Assembly: GCA_020796225.1 (NCBI GenBank)
Contig: CM036755.1
Span: forward strand, 84,701,803-84,765,802
Reading direction: 5' to 3'
DNA from: Arion vulgaris
Taxonomy: Eukaryota; Mollusca; Gastropoda; Stylommatophora; Arionidae
DNA: 64,000 nucleotides
This document shows positions 10,810 through 21,836 of this stretch, in pieces. The notes below the pieces were generated by a model, which saw only the letters and a program-made list of their open reading frames with translations, searched no databases and was not told the origin of the DNA. Positions within the stretch are counted from its first letter, which is position 1. Every line of letters begins with the position of its first letter. The position numbers and the translations under genes were made by a program.

Positions 10810-11090
10810 ACTTCTTCTTCTTCTCTTCCACTATTTATTCTTTATAGAAGTGTTGGGTGTGGGTGGGGGATGGAGCTAGGGACGTACTGATCTTGTGTGT
10901 GCTTGTTTTAAGGCACTTTGTAAGCTGCTATTCATTTTCGTAAGGCGGTTCATGATGCCGTCGCTCCATCTTTTGGTAGTTTCCTCTTGCTTTGTACTCG
11001 TTATACTTTTTCTGTGTAGCTCTCTGTGGTAGACGATATCAGAGAATTCTTGTTAGCTGTCCAAACTATTTAATCTGTTGTTCTTTTATG
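10810..11090 (-). pseudogene. Non-LTR retrotransposon tail, decayed
   Basis: The minus strand reads HRKSITSTKQEETTKRWSDG then IMNRLTKMNSSLQSALKQAH, resembling the RT C-terminal tail. Stops interrupt it. Confidence 0.5.
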
Positions 11091-11220
11091 AATTGCATGA
11101 CTAGTTGCATAATACTATCATCAATAAATTATGAACATTTATCAACAACTTGCAATCATTACTTGAACTACACATACATGTCTAACGGCATTTCTCTGCT
11201 TATTCTGCAATCTTTGACAG

Positions 11221-11353
11221 ACCTCAAATTCAAAGACCGGCATCTGTATACCAAAGAAGGATTCATTCAAAGTTTACGATCGACAAACCCATGTGCAGGT
11301 GTTCAAATAGTTTTAGATGAAGACACTTATGTTGATAGACATGGAATAACCAG
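11221..11353 (+). CDS. Probable exon of the upstream unrecognised gene
   Basis: The acceptor is tctttgacag after a pyrimidine-rich stretch; the donor is CCAG|GTAAAG. It reads DLKFKDRHLYTKEGFIQSLR and then GVQIVLDEDTYVDRHGITR. The phase is 1 in and 2 out. Since the exon at 4377 ends in phase 0, at least one exon between 4557 and 11220 is missing from my reading, or this belongs to another gene. No family is recognised. Confidence 0.58.
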
Positions 11354-11423
11354 GTAAAGATGTCTTCAAACACAGTAATGTTAGAGATGTTGTACTTTAT
11401 ATATAGATTGTTCATGATTTGTG

Positions 11424-11640
11424 GATCGTCTGGTCGAATGGATTAGAGCGTGGCTCTCATGTTGGAGAACTGGGTTTAATTCACGATAAGGCCAAGGAGT
11501 TAGTTTTTTTCTACAAATGGCATACAAACAGATCCTAACCTGAACAGTTTCGCTGTGATTGCACTAGCCATGCAACGAATATATTTCACAACACATGTTC
11601 CCACTGTTCTACATCACATTTTAAAACAGTATTAAATGCA
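11424..11640 (+). mobile_element. tRNA-derived SINE, family A
   Basis: The head gtctggtcgaatggattag (A box), B box gggtttaattcacgataag and body cctaacctgaacagtttcgc match the copy at 2027. A LINE tail follows immediately, which suggests shared integration or 3' end sharing. Confidence 0.7.
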
Positions 11641-11980
11641 GTGCTATAGAAAAATTCTACGAATACCATGGGCAGAAAAAAGAAAGAACACTGACGTCCT
11701 GAAAGAACTAAATGTTGAAGAGGATTGGCTGATAAACAACATACTATACGGACAAATTATATACTTTGGTCACATCAAACATCACGATGGCCTGGAAAAA
11801 ACAATTTTAGAGGGCAGTGTCCCAGGACGCAGAGGCAGACCAAGAAGACGATGGCTACAATATATTACAGAAACCATGAATATGACCATCGACGAAGTGG
11901 GTGAACTGGCTAGAGACAGAGTGAATTTCAGATGTGCTGCAAAGAGAGCAACGTCCTATAAAGGATACGTACCCTGATGA
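11636..11980 (+). pseudogene. Non-LTR retrotransposon RT tail, well preserved
   Basis: A 113-codon open frame reads MQCYRKILRIPWAEKRKNTD, then [34 protein letters not shown] and ETMNMTIDEVGELARDR, the standard C-terminal end of a non-LTR pol. It is 5' truncated, as expected after incomplete reverse transcription. Confidence 0.88.
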
Positions 11981-11989
11981 TGATTGAAA

Positions 11990-12600
11990 GTAGTAACAAC
12001 ATTGACCAACTTTTTCTTTTATGATTGGAATCCATATGTCAGTATTGGATCTATGCAGTACTGAAGAACTCTTTTCCTGACTTCAATAAATAATGGCGTT
12101 GCATATCTCTTCTTCTCGTGATCACCGTCCATACCGATGTACCAGACCTTACCATAAATTCTATTCATATGGAAATCTGATTCATGCAGCCTTAGCATTG
12201 GTATGTTTTACGTCACATCTTTAGCACCATTTGGAGCTCTGGTGCTTGCCCTTCGACGATGTGTCCGGTTTCAGCCAGCGTTTACTCGGTTCGCTCTCTG
12301 TTCTGTAGCCATCTAGTGTTTTTTACGGTGTGAGGTAGTTAGCCCCACGACCTACCTTCTAGTCGCCTCTTACGACATGCGTTACAGGTAACAGTGGTTC
12401 TATTCTTTACATCTCAATTTGGCCTTCAGCAACCATTCGGGCAACATTGCATATAAAATCTCTCATTGTCTAGAATAACTTTCACCTGACCTATTCTATT
12501 TTTTTATTTCTGATCTGTATCTGTCCTCTGATGTTATCAAGGTTTCAAGATATTTCAATTGATTGACGCAATTTAGCTTCCCTCCCATTTATTTTGATGG
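11990..12600 (-). pseudogene. Non-LTR retrotransposon RT fragments, decayed
   Basis: Near 12490-12600 the minus strand gives an NQLKYLETLITSEDRYRSEI segment, the FxYLGxxxTSDDRxxxEI block of the RT. The rest (12000-12480) is AT-rich and stop-filled, with a segment resembling family B near 12330-12400. Confidence 0.5.
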
Positions 12601-12604
12601 TGCA

Positions 12605-12935
12605 TTTTGAAGGAGACTGTCGCTCGTTAGTTGCCGGGCGGGGCTTTCAAAGGGAGCAAAGAATAGAAGGAGACTGTCGCTCGTTAGTTGCCGGGGCTCT
12701 CAAAGGGAGCAAAGAATAGTAGCACTGCCACCTAAAAGGAAAGTTGTAAGAGCCGATTAAGGTAGGTGCCTATGGAAGCTACCCTAGTAAATAAAAAGCG
12801 TCAAAGAAACCGGATGTGCTGGCCTACTTGTAGGTGCGTAACTGGCACAACGTATAATCGTTCTTAGGCTCAGATCAATACAAATTATAAAAAGTATTTT
12901 AACAAGTGGTCGATGTTAAGCGTTCAAGGAATAAA
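12605..12935 (+). mobile_element. Family B element with short 5' duplication
   Basis: It has gagcaaagaatagtagcact, ggtgcctatggaagctaccc and tgctggcctacttgtagg. The first ~60 bp (ggagactgtcgctcgttagt) is duplicated in tandem at 12610-12720. Confidence 0.7.
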
Positions 12936-13041
12936 TAAAAGATAAAGTCTGTCTTTTTGAGATGATCATAATTTATTTCTTCTTTCTGTTCAGACTGACA
13001 TCTTTCTTGTTACATTCTGTCATGACTATATTAAGTTCTGT

Positions 13042-13345
13042 TATTGATTGATTGATTGATTGATTGATAGGACATTCATCATTGCACATCGGTTAATAAC
13101 CACGTGTTCTACTATTCTTTCTTACACATGAAGATCTCAGCTGCAGTGCACGAACTCCGTAGCACCGGCGAGTGTCCCTGATGTTAATTTAGAAGATGGT
13201 AAAAATATTTTTTAGACTTTTTATTTTAAAATATTTCTAATGAATTTTGCCCGGGCAGCAGCTTCCCAGCCTGCTCTACATCATTTCATCATGTCCTAAC
13301 TTGGTTACTTGAATATTTTCAGAAATATCCACGGCCCATTCTGGC
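13042..13345 (-). mobile_element. SINE family C, truncated
   Basis: A TTGA-type tail is followed by cacatgaagatctcagctgc, gtagcaccggcgag and cccgggcagcagcttcccag. The tRNA-like head is missing. Confidence 0.7.
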
Positions 13346-13479
13346 CTGTAGATTGGGTTCCCTTGTTTGCCACGCCCAGATTTAAATGGTGGACTAACAT
13401 CACAATTGAACCCCTACACAACCTGCTACACTGTGAGTAACTCTATGTCACATTTCTTCATTCTGTTGTTGGTCTTGAT

Positions 13480-13720
13480 TCTGCTCATGACTTCTCTCTA
13501 AGAGATGAAAAAAATGCGCTGGTAGGACACACATTGAGAAAACTCGAGAAGTTTAACAAGAACGGCCCTTTTCTGGAACCCGCAGTGAAAGTGAAAGAGA
13601 GGTGGTCTAGAAATAAGTCGAGAAAAGATTTGAATGCATGTATTAATTTATGGAAGAGTGGGAATAAGTTGCAAGAGATAAAGAGATTTGGCATGGGTTG
13701 TTTGGAAATGTAATAGAAAA
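13480..13720 (+). pseudogene. Non-LTR retrotransposon tail, decayed
   Basis: It reads RDEKNALVGHTLRKLEKFNK then RWSRNKSRKDLNACINLWKS, corresponding to the GHTLRKP...W..W...L tail seen intact at 50265. The opposite-strand ORF here is a shadow. Confidence 0.65.
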
Positions 13721-13891
13721 TACAATTTATAAATAAAAATGCGAAGGTACCAGTTTTAATACCATGAGGTTTTGTGAATACGGTGTTAGGCGCCATGGCT
13801 CCTGGAAACATACAAATGTTATCAGAGGCCTTGTTAGGAACATATTTCTCAGTTACATACGTTACATGGAGACAGGGGGTAGGGTTAACCG

Positions 13892-14800
13892 TGGCCCCCT
13901 GGCAATATCAGTCCGACTAGTTCAAACGGGAAATCGATAATTCCTGTTTAATGGGGGCTGATTTTTATAAGTGTTTAATAGAACACTGTAAGGTATTCTG
14001 CAATTTGACACAATTCTACGAGTCCATCATTATTTGTTGATCTGAAAAATCTGAATAATAATACTGATATTCCTGGACTTAATTTGTGACATAATATAAT
14101 CTTAATTTATCTGATATTCCTGGACTTAATTTGTAACATAATATAATCTTGATTTATCTGATATTCCTGGACTTAATTTGTGACATAATATAATCTTGAT
14201 TTATCTGATATTCCTGGACTTAATTTGTAACATAATATAATCTTGATTTATCTGATATTCCTGGACTTAATTTGTGACATAATATAATCTTGATTTATCT
14301 GATATTCCTGGACTTAATTTGTGACATAATATAATCTTGATTTATCTGATATTCCTGGACTTAATTTGTAACATAATATAATCTTGATTTATCTGATATT
14401 CCTGGACTTAATTTGTGACATAATATAATCTTGATTTATCTGATATTCCTGGACTTAATTTGTGACATAATATAATCTTGATTTATCTGATATTCCTGGA
14501 CTTAATTTGTGACATAATATAATCTTGATTTATCTGATATTCCTGCACTTAATTTTGACATAATATAATCTTGATTTATCTGATATTCCTGGACTTAATT
14601 TGTGACATAATATAATCTTGATTTATCATGTTGTTGTGTTGTTCTTAATAGCAATTTCTCTTTATCTAACAATATTGAAAAGAGAGGTCACACAACGTTT
14701 GTAGTCTGATTTCCGATAATGTTTTACCTGAGCCCGCCGGCCGTATGTTATCGGAGGCCATGGATCAACATCCCGCAGGCTACTTTCACTTTCTATTGTT
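13892..14800 (-). mobile_element. Inverted-repeat element, family M, with internal array
   Basis: The end gtggccccctggcaatatca and the opposite end tgttatcggaggccatgg are inverted relatives. Inside are tttaatgggggctgattttt, taacaatattgaaaagagag and tcacacaacgtttgtagtct, matching copies at 20027, 30062, 42684, 45448, 52653 and 61191. The normal ~350-bp element is enlarged by a 47-bp array. Confidence 0.75.
14060..14628. repeat. 47-bp array, 12 copies, inside family M element
   Basis: The unit contains ctgatattcctggacttaat, ttgtgacataatataatctt and gatttat. In other family M copies this segment (gatattccttattgttaaac) is present once. Confidence 0.95.
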
Positions 14801-14869
14801 TTTCTGAATCCTCTATTGAAGCTGTGTCGAGCTGAGAGCTTTTACATTTGCGAACAAAATCAACAGGTA

Positions 14870-15135
14870 AATTCAATGTCTACTTTTCTGTTCTCTTCCA
14901 CGGAAACGAATTTGCTTCTAAACTGCCCACCGCGGTGTTTGAACCAGGTACGTTTGGGTTGTGACTGAGTTAACTATCGCTGCAGATGCCCATTATATGA
15001 AATGAAAATCGAGGCATATCCTTTACAGGACGTAGCCATCAATCACAGTAAACGAGTCGTTAATTTTTTAGGCACTACTTATACGTTCAGTAGTTTGCCA
15101 TCGCTTTCTAAACGGGCCCATTATATACTACACGT
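14870..15135 (-). mobile_element. tRNA-derived SINE, family D
   Basis: The minus strand has a B-box region (tggttcaaac-like), then gcagtttagaagcaaattcg, ttctgaacg-like and ttaaaaaattaacgactcg. It matches 16835-17060 (plus) and 33408-33665 (minus). Confidence 0.65.
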
Positions 15136-15139
15136 AAAT

Positions 15140-15636
15140 TCAATGCGAGACTAGGAGAACGAGGTGTAAATCTAGTTTTGTTTAATATTCCTTTAACGTC
15201 CTTTCTGATGGACATCGATTTCTGTCTCAATAATCAATAGTATAACTAGCTATAGATTTAACATATACTTGCTATCGGAATCTAGTTATTGTATTCTGGA
15301 GATTGCTATCTTCACAAAAATGTCACCCTGTCAACTTTGAAGTGCACTTTGATATCAGATTTACCGCTCGAAGCATTGCTAGATTGTCGTCGACTGGCTC
15401 CTTTGTTGTAGAAATCTGTTTAATCTGTGGAACATGTCACTTCCTCAATGTGAAGTTACCGTTGTTATATTTCTGAGCTGTAATAAAATATACTCTTGTG
15501 TATAACTATAATCAAAAATTGTATTCATTTAGTTTAGTAATTTTGTGTTCAAAGATGTGTTTAATAATGTATTGTACTTTATGAAGTATCATTTATATTC
15601 TGGCTATGTTAGAGATAAAAGGACAAGCCGGAATAA
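15140..15636. other. No repeat recognised; holds the weak exon at 15302
   Basis: Unique AT-rich DNA. The only notable content is the possible terminal exon and AATAAA at 15482. Confidence 0.4.
15302..15476 (+). CDS. Possible terminal exon (weak)
   Basis: An acceptor-like tattctggag precedes an open frame that completes an AG-ended codon, as required after the exon ending at 11353. It contains CHPVNFEVHFDIRFTARSIA and ends KLPLLYF at TGA 15474. AATAAA lies at 15482-15487, which would give a very short 3'UTR. Codon texture looks coding, but the acceptor is poor and no homology is recognised. Confidence 0.25.
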
Positions 15637-15637
15637 C

Positions 15638-16835
15638 GTAGAGTTAGTTAGATGTTAGCTTAAACGGTAGTGTACTCGATCACGTAGAGTTAGTTAGATG
15701 TTAGTTTAAGCGGTAGTGTACTCTATCACGCAGAGTTAGTTAGATGTTAGCTTAAGCGGTAGTGTACTCCATCACGCAGAGTTAGTTAGATGTTAGTTTA
15801 AGCGGTAGTGTACTTGATCACGTAGAGTTAGTTAGATGTTAGTTTAAGCGGTAGTGTACTTGATCACGTAGAGTTAGTTAGATGTTAGCTTAAGCGGTAG
15901 TGTACTCGATCACGTAGAGTTAGTTAGATGTTAGTTTAAGCGGTAGTGTACTCTATCACACAGAGTTAGTTAGATGTTAGCTTAAGCGGTAATGTACTCT
16001 ATCACACAGAGTTAGTTAGATGTTAGCTTAAGCGGTAATGTACTCTATCACACAGAGTTAGTTAGATGTTAGCTTAAGCGGTAATGTACTCCATCACGCA
16101 GAGTTAGTTAGATGTTAGCTTAAGCGGTAGTGTACTCCATCACGCAGAGTTAGTTAGATGTTAGCTTAAGCGGTAATGTACTCTATCACACAGAGTTAGT
16201 TAGATGTTAGCTTAAGCGGTAATGTACTCCATCACGCAGAGTTAGTTAGATGTTAGCTTAAGCGGTAGTGTACTCCATCACGCAGAGTTAGTTAGATGTT
16301 AGCTTAAGCGGTAATGTACTCTATCACACAGAGTTAGTTAGATGTTAGCTTAAGCGGTAATGTACTCCATCACGCAGAGTTAGTTAGATGTTAGCTTAAG
16401 CGGTAGTGTACTCCATCACGCAGAGTTAGTTAGATGTTAGCTTAAGCGGTAATGTACTCTATCACACAGAGTTAGTTAGATGTTAGCTTAAGCGGTAATG
16501 TACTCCATCACGTAGAGTTAGTTAGATGTTAGCTTAAGCGGTAATGTACTCGATCACACAGAGTTAGTTAGATGTTAGCTTAAGCGGTAATGTACTCGAT
16601 CACACAGAGTTAGTTAGATGTTAGCTTAAGCGGTAATGTACTCGATCACACAGAGTTAGTTAGATGTTAGCTTAAGCGGTAGTGTACTCGATCACGTTGA
16701 GTTAGTTAGATGTTAGCTTAAGCGGTAGTGTACTCGATCACACAGAGTTAGTTAGATGTTAGCTTAAGCGGTAGTGTACTCGATCACGTTGAGTTAGTTA
16801 GATGTTAGCTTAAGCGGTAGTGTACTCGATCACAA
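15638..16835. repeat. 46-bp array, 26 copies, expanded SINE tRNA A-box
   Basis: The unit contains gagttagttagatgttagct, taagcggtagtgtactcgat and cac plus gta/gca/aca. The core gttagcttaagcggtagt is the A-box region of SINE family D. The last unit runs directly into the single B-box region and body of a family D SINE. Higher-order variation (cacgta, cacgca, cacaca; gtagtg, gtaatg) groups into multi-unit blocks. Confidence 0.97.
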
Positions 16836-17062
16836 ACTAAGCGTATCTGGTTCAAACTTCGCGGCAGGCAGTTTGGAAGCAAATTCGCTACCGTGGGATT
16901 TTTACACAAGGTAAAAATAGACCTCATCATTCAGAAAGCAATGGTAAACTTCTGAACGTATAAGTGATGCCTAAAAAATCAACAACTCGTTTTCTGTGCT
17001 AGATAGCTACGTCATGTAAAAGGATACGGCACAATTTTCATTTTCAGTTAGATTTTAATATA
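16808..17062 (+). mobile_element. tRNA-derived SINE family D with 5' array
   Basis: After the last A-box unit comes ggttcaaacttcgcggcagg (B box), then gcagtttggaagcaaattcg, aaaaatagacctcatcattc and attttcattttca. This is a complete SINE body downstream of the 46-bp array. Confidence 0.75.
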
Positions 17063-17344
17063 TCTGAACGGTGGTCAATTCTCGGTGATTTCACTTCTTC
17101 AGTCACCCACTTGGAATTAGGTTTCCGAACTTTATGATTTTAGATTACATTATGAATTGAGATAGGGTATAAAAGTTAACCGGCTGATACATTTAACAGC
17201 TGAATCGTAATGTGCACCTATAGGTACGATAGAGTAGTTGGTTATATATCAGTTATATTCAGTTTTGTAATTTGTTACGCGATGCAAGTGCACTTTTCCT
17301 GTTTTTATCGTGCATACATTTCAACATGGGATCTTCTGTCCGTA

Positions 17345-17985
17345 TATATGACAGTGGCAAAACACAATAACAACAAAGTACTGTTGTTTTATAAATTACA
17401 AAAACAATGACAATACACAGCAACGTTTCGCCCAAAAGGCCTTTATCAAGCAAAGGATTCAACAGAAGTGAAGAGTTTCACTTTTTTTTCAGCACACTAC
17501 ACATACAATATCGTTCTAGGGGAAGAACACATTATTAAACACATATACAATATCGTTCTAGGGGAAGAACACATTATTAAACACATATACAATATCGATC
17601 TAGGGGAAGAACACATTATTAAACACATATACAATATCGATCTAGGGGAAGAACACATTATTAAACACATATACAATATCGATCTAGGGGAAGAACACAT
17701 TATTAAACACATATACAATACAACAATACATTCTTAACAACCCTAAAATTATTAAAATTCATGAGATTGTATGGTCGTTAGAAATTTATTGTTGTACTCG
17801 ATATGTAGTCTGCTGTGAAAGTAGTAACATTCTTCACTTCTGTTGTATCCTTTGCTTGATAAAGACCTTTTGGTCGAGACGCTACTGTGTATTGCCATTG
17901 TTTTTATATTTTGTAAAACTACAGTATTTTGTTTTCAACTTGTTTCTCCATTGCTACATAGTTTTACTGCAGTCTTCCTTATATC
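17345..17985. mobile_element. Inverted-repeat element with internal 42-bp array
   Basis: The left arm includes agtactgttgttttataaat, cagcaacgtttcgcccaaaa and ggcctttatcaagcaaagga. The right arm is its inverse (cctttgcttgataaagacct, ttttggtcgagacgc, aaaactacagtattttg, cattgctacatagttttact). It is the same family as 1621. The interior holds five 42-bp units. Confidence 0.78.
17505..17728. repeat. 42-bp array, 5 copies
   Basis: The unit contains acacatatacaatatcgatc, taggggaagaacacattatt and aa, almost perfect. It gives open frames on both strands because 42 is a multiple of three. Confidence 0.96.
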
Positions 17986-18094
17986 GATATATTTGACAGT
18001 ACCAATAAGAGTTTCAAATCTGAGTGAGACCGATATTTATTACCGTTTATGTAACGATAGTTGGTACGATTTATGTAACGATATTAGTTAGTAT

Positions 18095-18652
18095 TTAGTA
18101 ACGATAGTTATTAGCATTTGTGTAGCAATAGTTATTAGCATTTGTGTAGCAATAGTTATTACCGTTTGTGTAGAATAGTTTTAGTTTGTAATAGTTATTA
18201 CCGTTTGTGTAGCAATAGTTATTACCGTTTGTAGCAATAGTATTGCAATAGTTATTACCGTTTGTGTAGCAATAGTTATTACCGTTTGTGTAGCAATAGT
18301 TATTAGTACTGTTCTGTGTAGCAATAGTTATTACCGTTTGTGTAGCAATAGTTATTAGCGTTTGTGTAGCAATAGTTATTAGCGTTTGTGTAGTAATAGT
18401 TATTACCGTTTGTGTAGCAATAGTTATTACCGTTTGTGTAGCAATAGTTATTAGCGTTTGTGTAGCAATAGTTATTAGCGTTTGTGTAGCAATAGTTATT
18501 ACGTTTGTAGTAATAGTTATTAGCGTTTGTGTAGCAATAGTTATTAGCATTTGTGTAGCAATAGTTATTACCGTTTGTGTAGCAATAGTTATTACCGTTT
18601 GTGTAGCAATAGTTATTAGCATTTGTGTAGCAATAGTTATTACCGTTTCTTT
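18095..18652. repeat. 24-bp array, about 22 copies
   Basis: The unit is agttattaccgtttgtgtag plus caat, with acc/agc/gca variants and a degenerate patch at 18165-18330. The minus-strand ORF is spurious. Confidence 0.96.
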
Positions 18653-18655
18653 CAT

Positions 18656-19195
18656 AAAAATGCCACTAGCTTCACTCGATCAGAACTTCCACTCAACAGT
18701 TCTGCGAAAGTTTTCTCTTCAGCCAGATGTCTGCTCTCTGCAGCCATCATGTCAATTATCAGTTAATCCTGAATCATCTTCTTGTGCTATTTTCTTTTCT
18801 GTTTGCCAGAATACCCTTCTTCCATAATGTTTTTTTTCTAAAATCCGTTGTGTCTTATTCTATGTTAAAATACATATTTTCTGTCTTATTTGTAGCATTA
18901 GCAGTTTTACTTTGATTTTAAGTTATTTCTGTATAGATCTATTTGTTCTCTTCTCTGTCCATGATATACGGTAGATTTTTACATTATATCAAAGATTACA
19001 TATATGTTTCATGGTTATGCTTTACACCATATTGCATTATGCATGTCTTAGTATTCTGAATTGTTATTCTATCAGTTCCGTTCAATAATGTTTTAGTTGT
19101 TAATTTATTAAAGCCATGTTATATTTAAAATGATTATTGTGCTTATATTTTGTTTAATTCTTTCTTTATTTCGTTTGTAAATATTTTCATTTAAC
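18656..19195. other. AT-rich, no gene or repeat recognised
   Basis: T-rich unique sequence with short ORFs only. Confidence 0.4.
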
Positions 19196-19199
19196 ATAG

Positions 19200-19415
19200 T
19201 TTTTCTATGTTGTGAAGCGTCTAGCCGAAACAGATTATAGCGCAGCTCCAGCAGTATTTATCTAGTTAGTCGTTAGTACAGTTATCCGTCGCAGATATTT
19301 CTGGTATCGTCTTAGTTTAAGACACTACAGCAGGTATTTATCTAGTGTTATGAAGCTCTAGCCGAACAGATTATAGCGCAGCTCGCAGCGAGTATTTATC
19401 TAGTGTTAGTGAAGC
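19200..19415. repeat. Degenerate duplicates of SINE family A head
   Basis: Three imperfect copies of gaagcgtctagccgaacaga, ttatagcgcagctc and agtatttatctagt lie in tandem before an intact head at 19416. Confidence 0.7.
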
Positions 19416-19951
19416 GTCTAGCCGAACAGTTTATGGCAGCTGCCATGCAGAAGACCCAGGTTCAACCTACGTTAAAGACAAGGAGTTTATTTCTGTCGAG
19501 GGCATAAAGAAAAATCCTTTACGGAACATTTTCACAACGATTGTACTAGTCATGCGGTCATTAAATTATACAGGCACATGTTACCCCTATCCTCATCAAG
19601 TGTCATGTCTGCCGGTGTAGGCGATCATGTCTCTCCACAACTATCTCTCTCTCTGTGCTTGGTGCATGTAATCATTTCTGACGTCGATCTTGTGTCTAAC
19701 CATGATGTCAGGCCATCCAACATCTTCTCCTCTGTCTTCCACGATCTCTCCTTCCCTGAATTTTACCTGTTACTACCAAATGTTCTAAACCTTTTCTTCG
19801 CATTATATGCCAGAAAGAAGAACCTTAATTGCCGGATTTTTATTCTTTTGATAAGGTTTCTTTGTGTGCAGGTCTGATTTAAAACCTCCTCATTTGTTTT
19901 CTTCCTACACCGCACAAAGAAGACGATATTACAGACAGTAAGGACAGTAGG
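19416..19951 (+). mobile_element. SINE family A split by a LINE fragment
   Basis: The left part is 19416-19602 (gtctagccgaacagtttatg, cccaggttcaacctacgt). The right part is 19905-19951 (ctacaccgcacaaagaagac, cagacagtaaggacag). Between them lies a minus-strand LINE tail (19603-19885), a nested insertion. Confidence 0.7.
19603..19885 (-). pseudogene. Non-LTR retrotransposon RT tail nested in a SINE
   Basis: The minus strand gives a GEIVEDRGEDVGWPDIMVRH-like frame and the DVRNDYMHQ segment, corresponding to the [20 protein letters not shown] tail with frameshifts. Confidence 0.65.
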
Positions 19952-20099
19952 AATTTATCATCTGTGTCTGTCAAGTCTGATCTATAGGAACATATTCACC
20001 TTTAAGTTTGTTCTACATCCTTTGCTTGATCATGGTCTCCGATAATATACAGCAAGCGGACTCAGGTAAAAATTATATCGAATAAGACCAGAACTGTCT

Positions 20100-21131
20100 T
20101 GAATGTCGTCAGAACTGTCGTGCAGAACTGTCGTGCAGAACTGTCGTGCAGAACTGTCGTGCAGAACTGCTAGAATGCGTGCAGAACTGTCGTGCAGAAC
20201 TGTCGTGCAGAACTGTCGTGCAGAACTGTCGTGCAGAACTGTCGTGCAGAACTGTCGTGCAGAACTGTCGTGCAGAACTGTCGTGCAGAACTGTCGTGCA
20301 GAACTGTCGTGCAGAACTGTCGTGCAGAACTGTCGTGCAGAACTGTCGTGCAGAACTGTCGTGCAGAACTGTCGTGCAGAACTGTCGTGCAGAACTGTCG
20401 TGCAGAACTGTCGTGCAGAACTGTCGTGCAGAACTGTCGTGCAGAACTGTCGTGCAGAATTGTCAGTGCGAGAACTGTCGTGCAGAATTGTCGTGCAGAA
20501 TTGTCGTGCAGAACTGTCGTGCAGAACTGTCGTGCAGAACTGTCGTGCAGAACTGTCGTGCAGAACTGTCGTGCAGAACTGTCGTGCAGAACTGTCGTGC
20601 AGAACTGTCGTGCAGAATTGTCGGCAGAATGTCGTGCAGAACTGTCGTGCAGAATTGTCGTGCAGAATTGTCGTGCAGAACTGTCGTGCAGAATTGTCGT
20701 GCAGAACTGTCGTGCAGAACTGTCGCAGAATGTCTAGAATGTCGTCAGAATGTCGTCAGAATTGTCGTGCAGAACTGTCGTTGCAGAACTGTCGTGCAGA
20801 ACTGTCGTGCAGAATTGTCGTGCAGAACTGTCGTGCAGAACTGTCGTGCAGAACTCGTCGCAGAACTTCTCAGAACTGTCGCAGAACTGTCGTGCAGAAC
20901 TGTCTGCAGAACTGTCGTGCAGAACTCGAGTCTGCAGAACTGTCGTCAGAATGTCGTCAGAACTGTCTGCAGAACTGTCGTGCAGAACTGTCGTGCAGAA
21001 CTGTCAAGTGCAGAACTGTCGTGCAGAACTGTCGTGCAGAACTGTCGTGCAGAATTGTCGTGCAGAACTGTCGTGCAGAACTGTCGTGCAGAACTGTCGT
21101 GCAGAACTGTCGTGCAGAACTGTCGTGTGAT
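20100..21131. repeat. 13-bp array, about 75 copies
   Basis: The unit is tgtcgtgcagaac. The left half is nearly perfect; 20450-21000 carries indels and c/t changes. Because 13 is not a multiple of three, all three plus frames cycle through one open 13-residue repeat, giving ORFs of 353 and 337 codons that are not genes. Confidence 0.98.
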
Positions 21132-21204
21132 TCTCGCATTGCAGTGTTGTTGTATATAGACTAATTCATTAAAAAAAAACCCACACAACACAACACGCTA
21201 AATC

Positions 21205-21415
21205 AAGGTTATATTATATCACAAATGAAGTTCAAAGCTAAGTAATATTATATTACAAATGAAGTTCAAAGCTAAGTAATATTATATCACAAATGAAGTT
21301 CAAAGCTAAGTAATATTATATTACAAATGAAGTTCAAAGCTAAGTAATATTATATTACAAATGAAGTTCAAAGCTAAGTAATATTATATTACAAATGAAG
21401 TTCAACGCTAAGTAA
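21205..21415. repeat. 34-bp array, 6 copies, inside the same family M element
   Basis: The unit contains ctaagtaatattatatcaca and aatgaagttcaaag. Other family M copies have this stretch (tatattatgcaacaagttaa) once. Confidence 0.95.
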
Positions 21416-21836
21416 TATCAATATTATTAACATTTTTTCACCAATAAATAACGCATAGAATTGATTGAGTAAAATTGTAAAAACCGTACAGTGTTCCATC
21501 AAACATATACAAAAAAAACTAGCCCCCATTAAACAGGTATTTCCTATTTCCGGTCTGAGTTAGTCGGCCTTATCTTGCCGGGGGCCACGTCTTTATAAAG
21601 GCATTTTGGTAGAAACGCCTCTGTATCGTGTTTATGTACATTGTAATATTAGCTTACTTTATTTTTCTATGTTTCATGTTTGAAGAATACGCCTAGAACA
21701 TTCCTAAATGATCTAACTACATTTGTGATATCCGAATCAAATTCTTCCTTTGTTATAGCTCCTATAACAATAGTTATAAAATTCACCAACACTGAACTTA
21801 ATGTCATTTCTCGTATCGATCTCTCTCTCTCTGCAG

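Larger units (their letters stand above)
20027..21592 (+). mobile_element. Inverted-repeat family M element swollen by two arrays
   Basis: The left end is catggtctccgataatatac and the right end is ttatcttgccgggggccacg. Between them, family M landmarks occur in order: aggtaaaaattatatcg, then (after the 13-bp array) ctcgcattgcagtgttgttg, cacgctaaatcaaggttata, the 34-bp array, ccaataaataacgcatagaa and agcccccattaaacagg. The normal copy is about 350 bp; this one is about 1.57 kb. Confidence 0.8.

Noticed and set aside
13485..13811. 108-codon minus-strand ORF
   Set aside because: Shadow of a decayed plus-strand LINE tail (RDEKNALVGHTLRKLEKF).
20103..21164. 353- and 337-codon ORFs of AELSCRTVVQNCR repeats
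   Set aside because: They are translations of a 13-bp array in frames that rarely hit stops. Three overlapping frames are equally open and the array lies inside a transposon.
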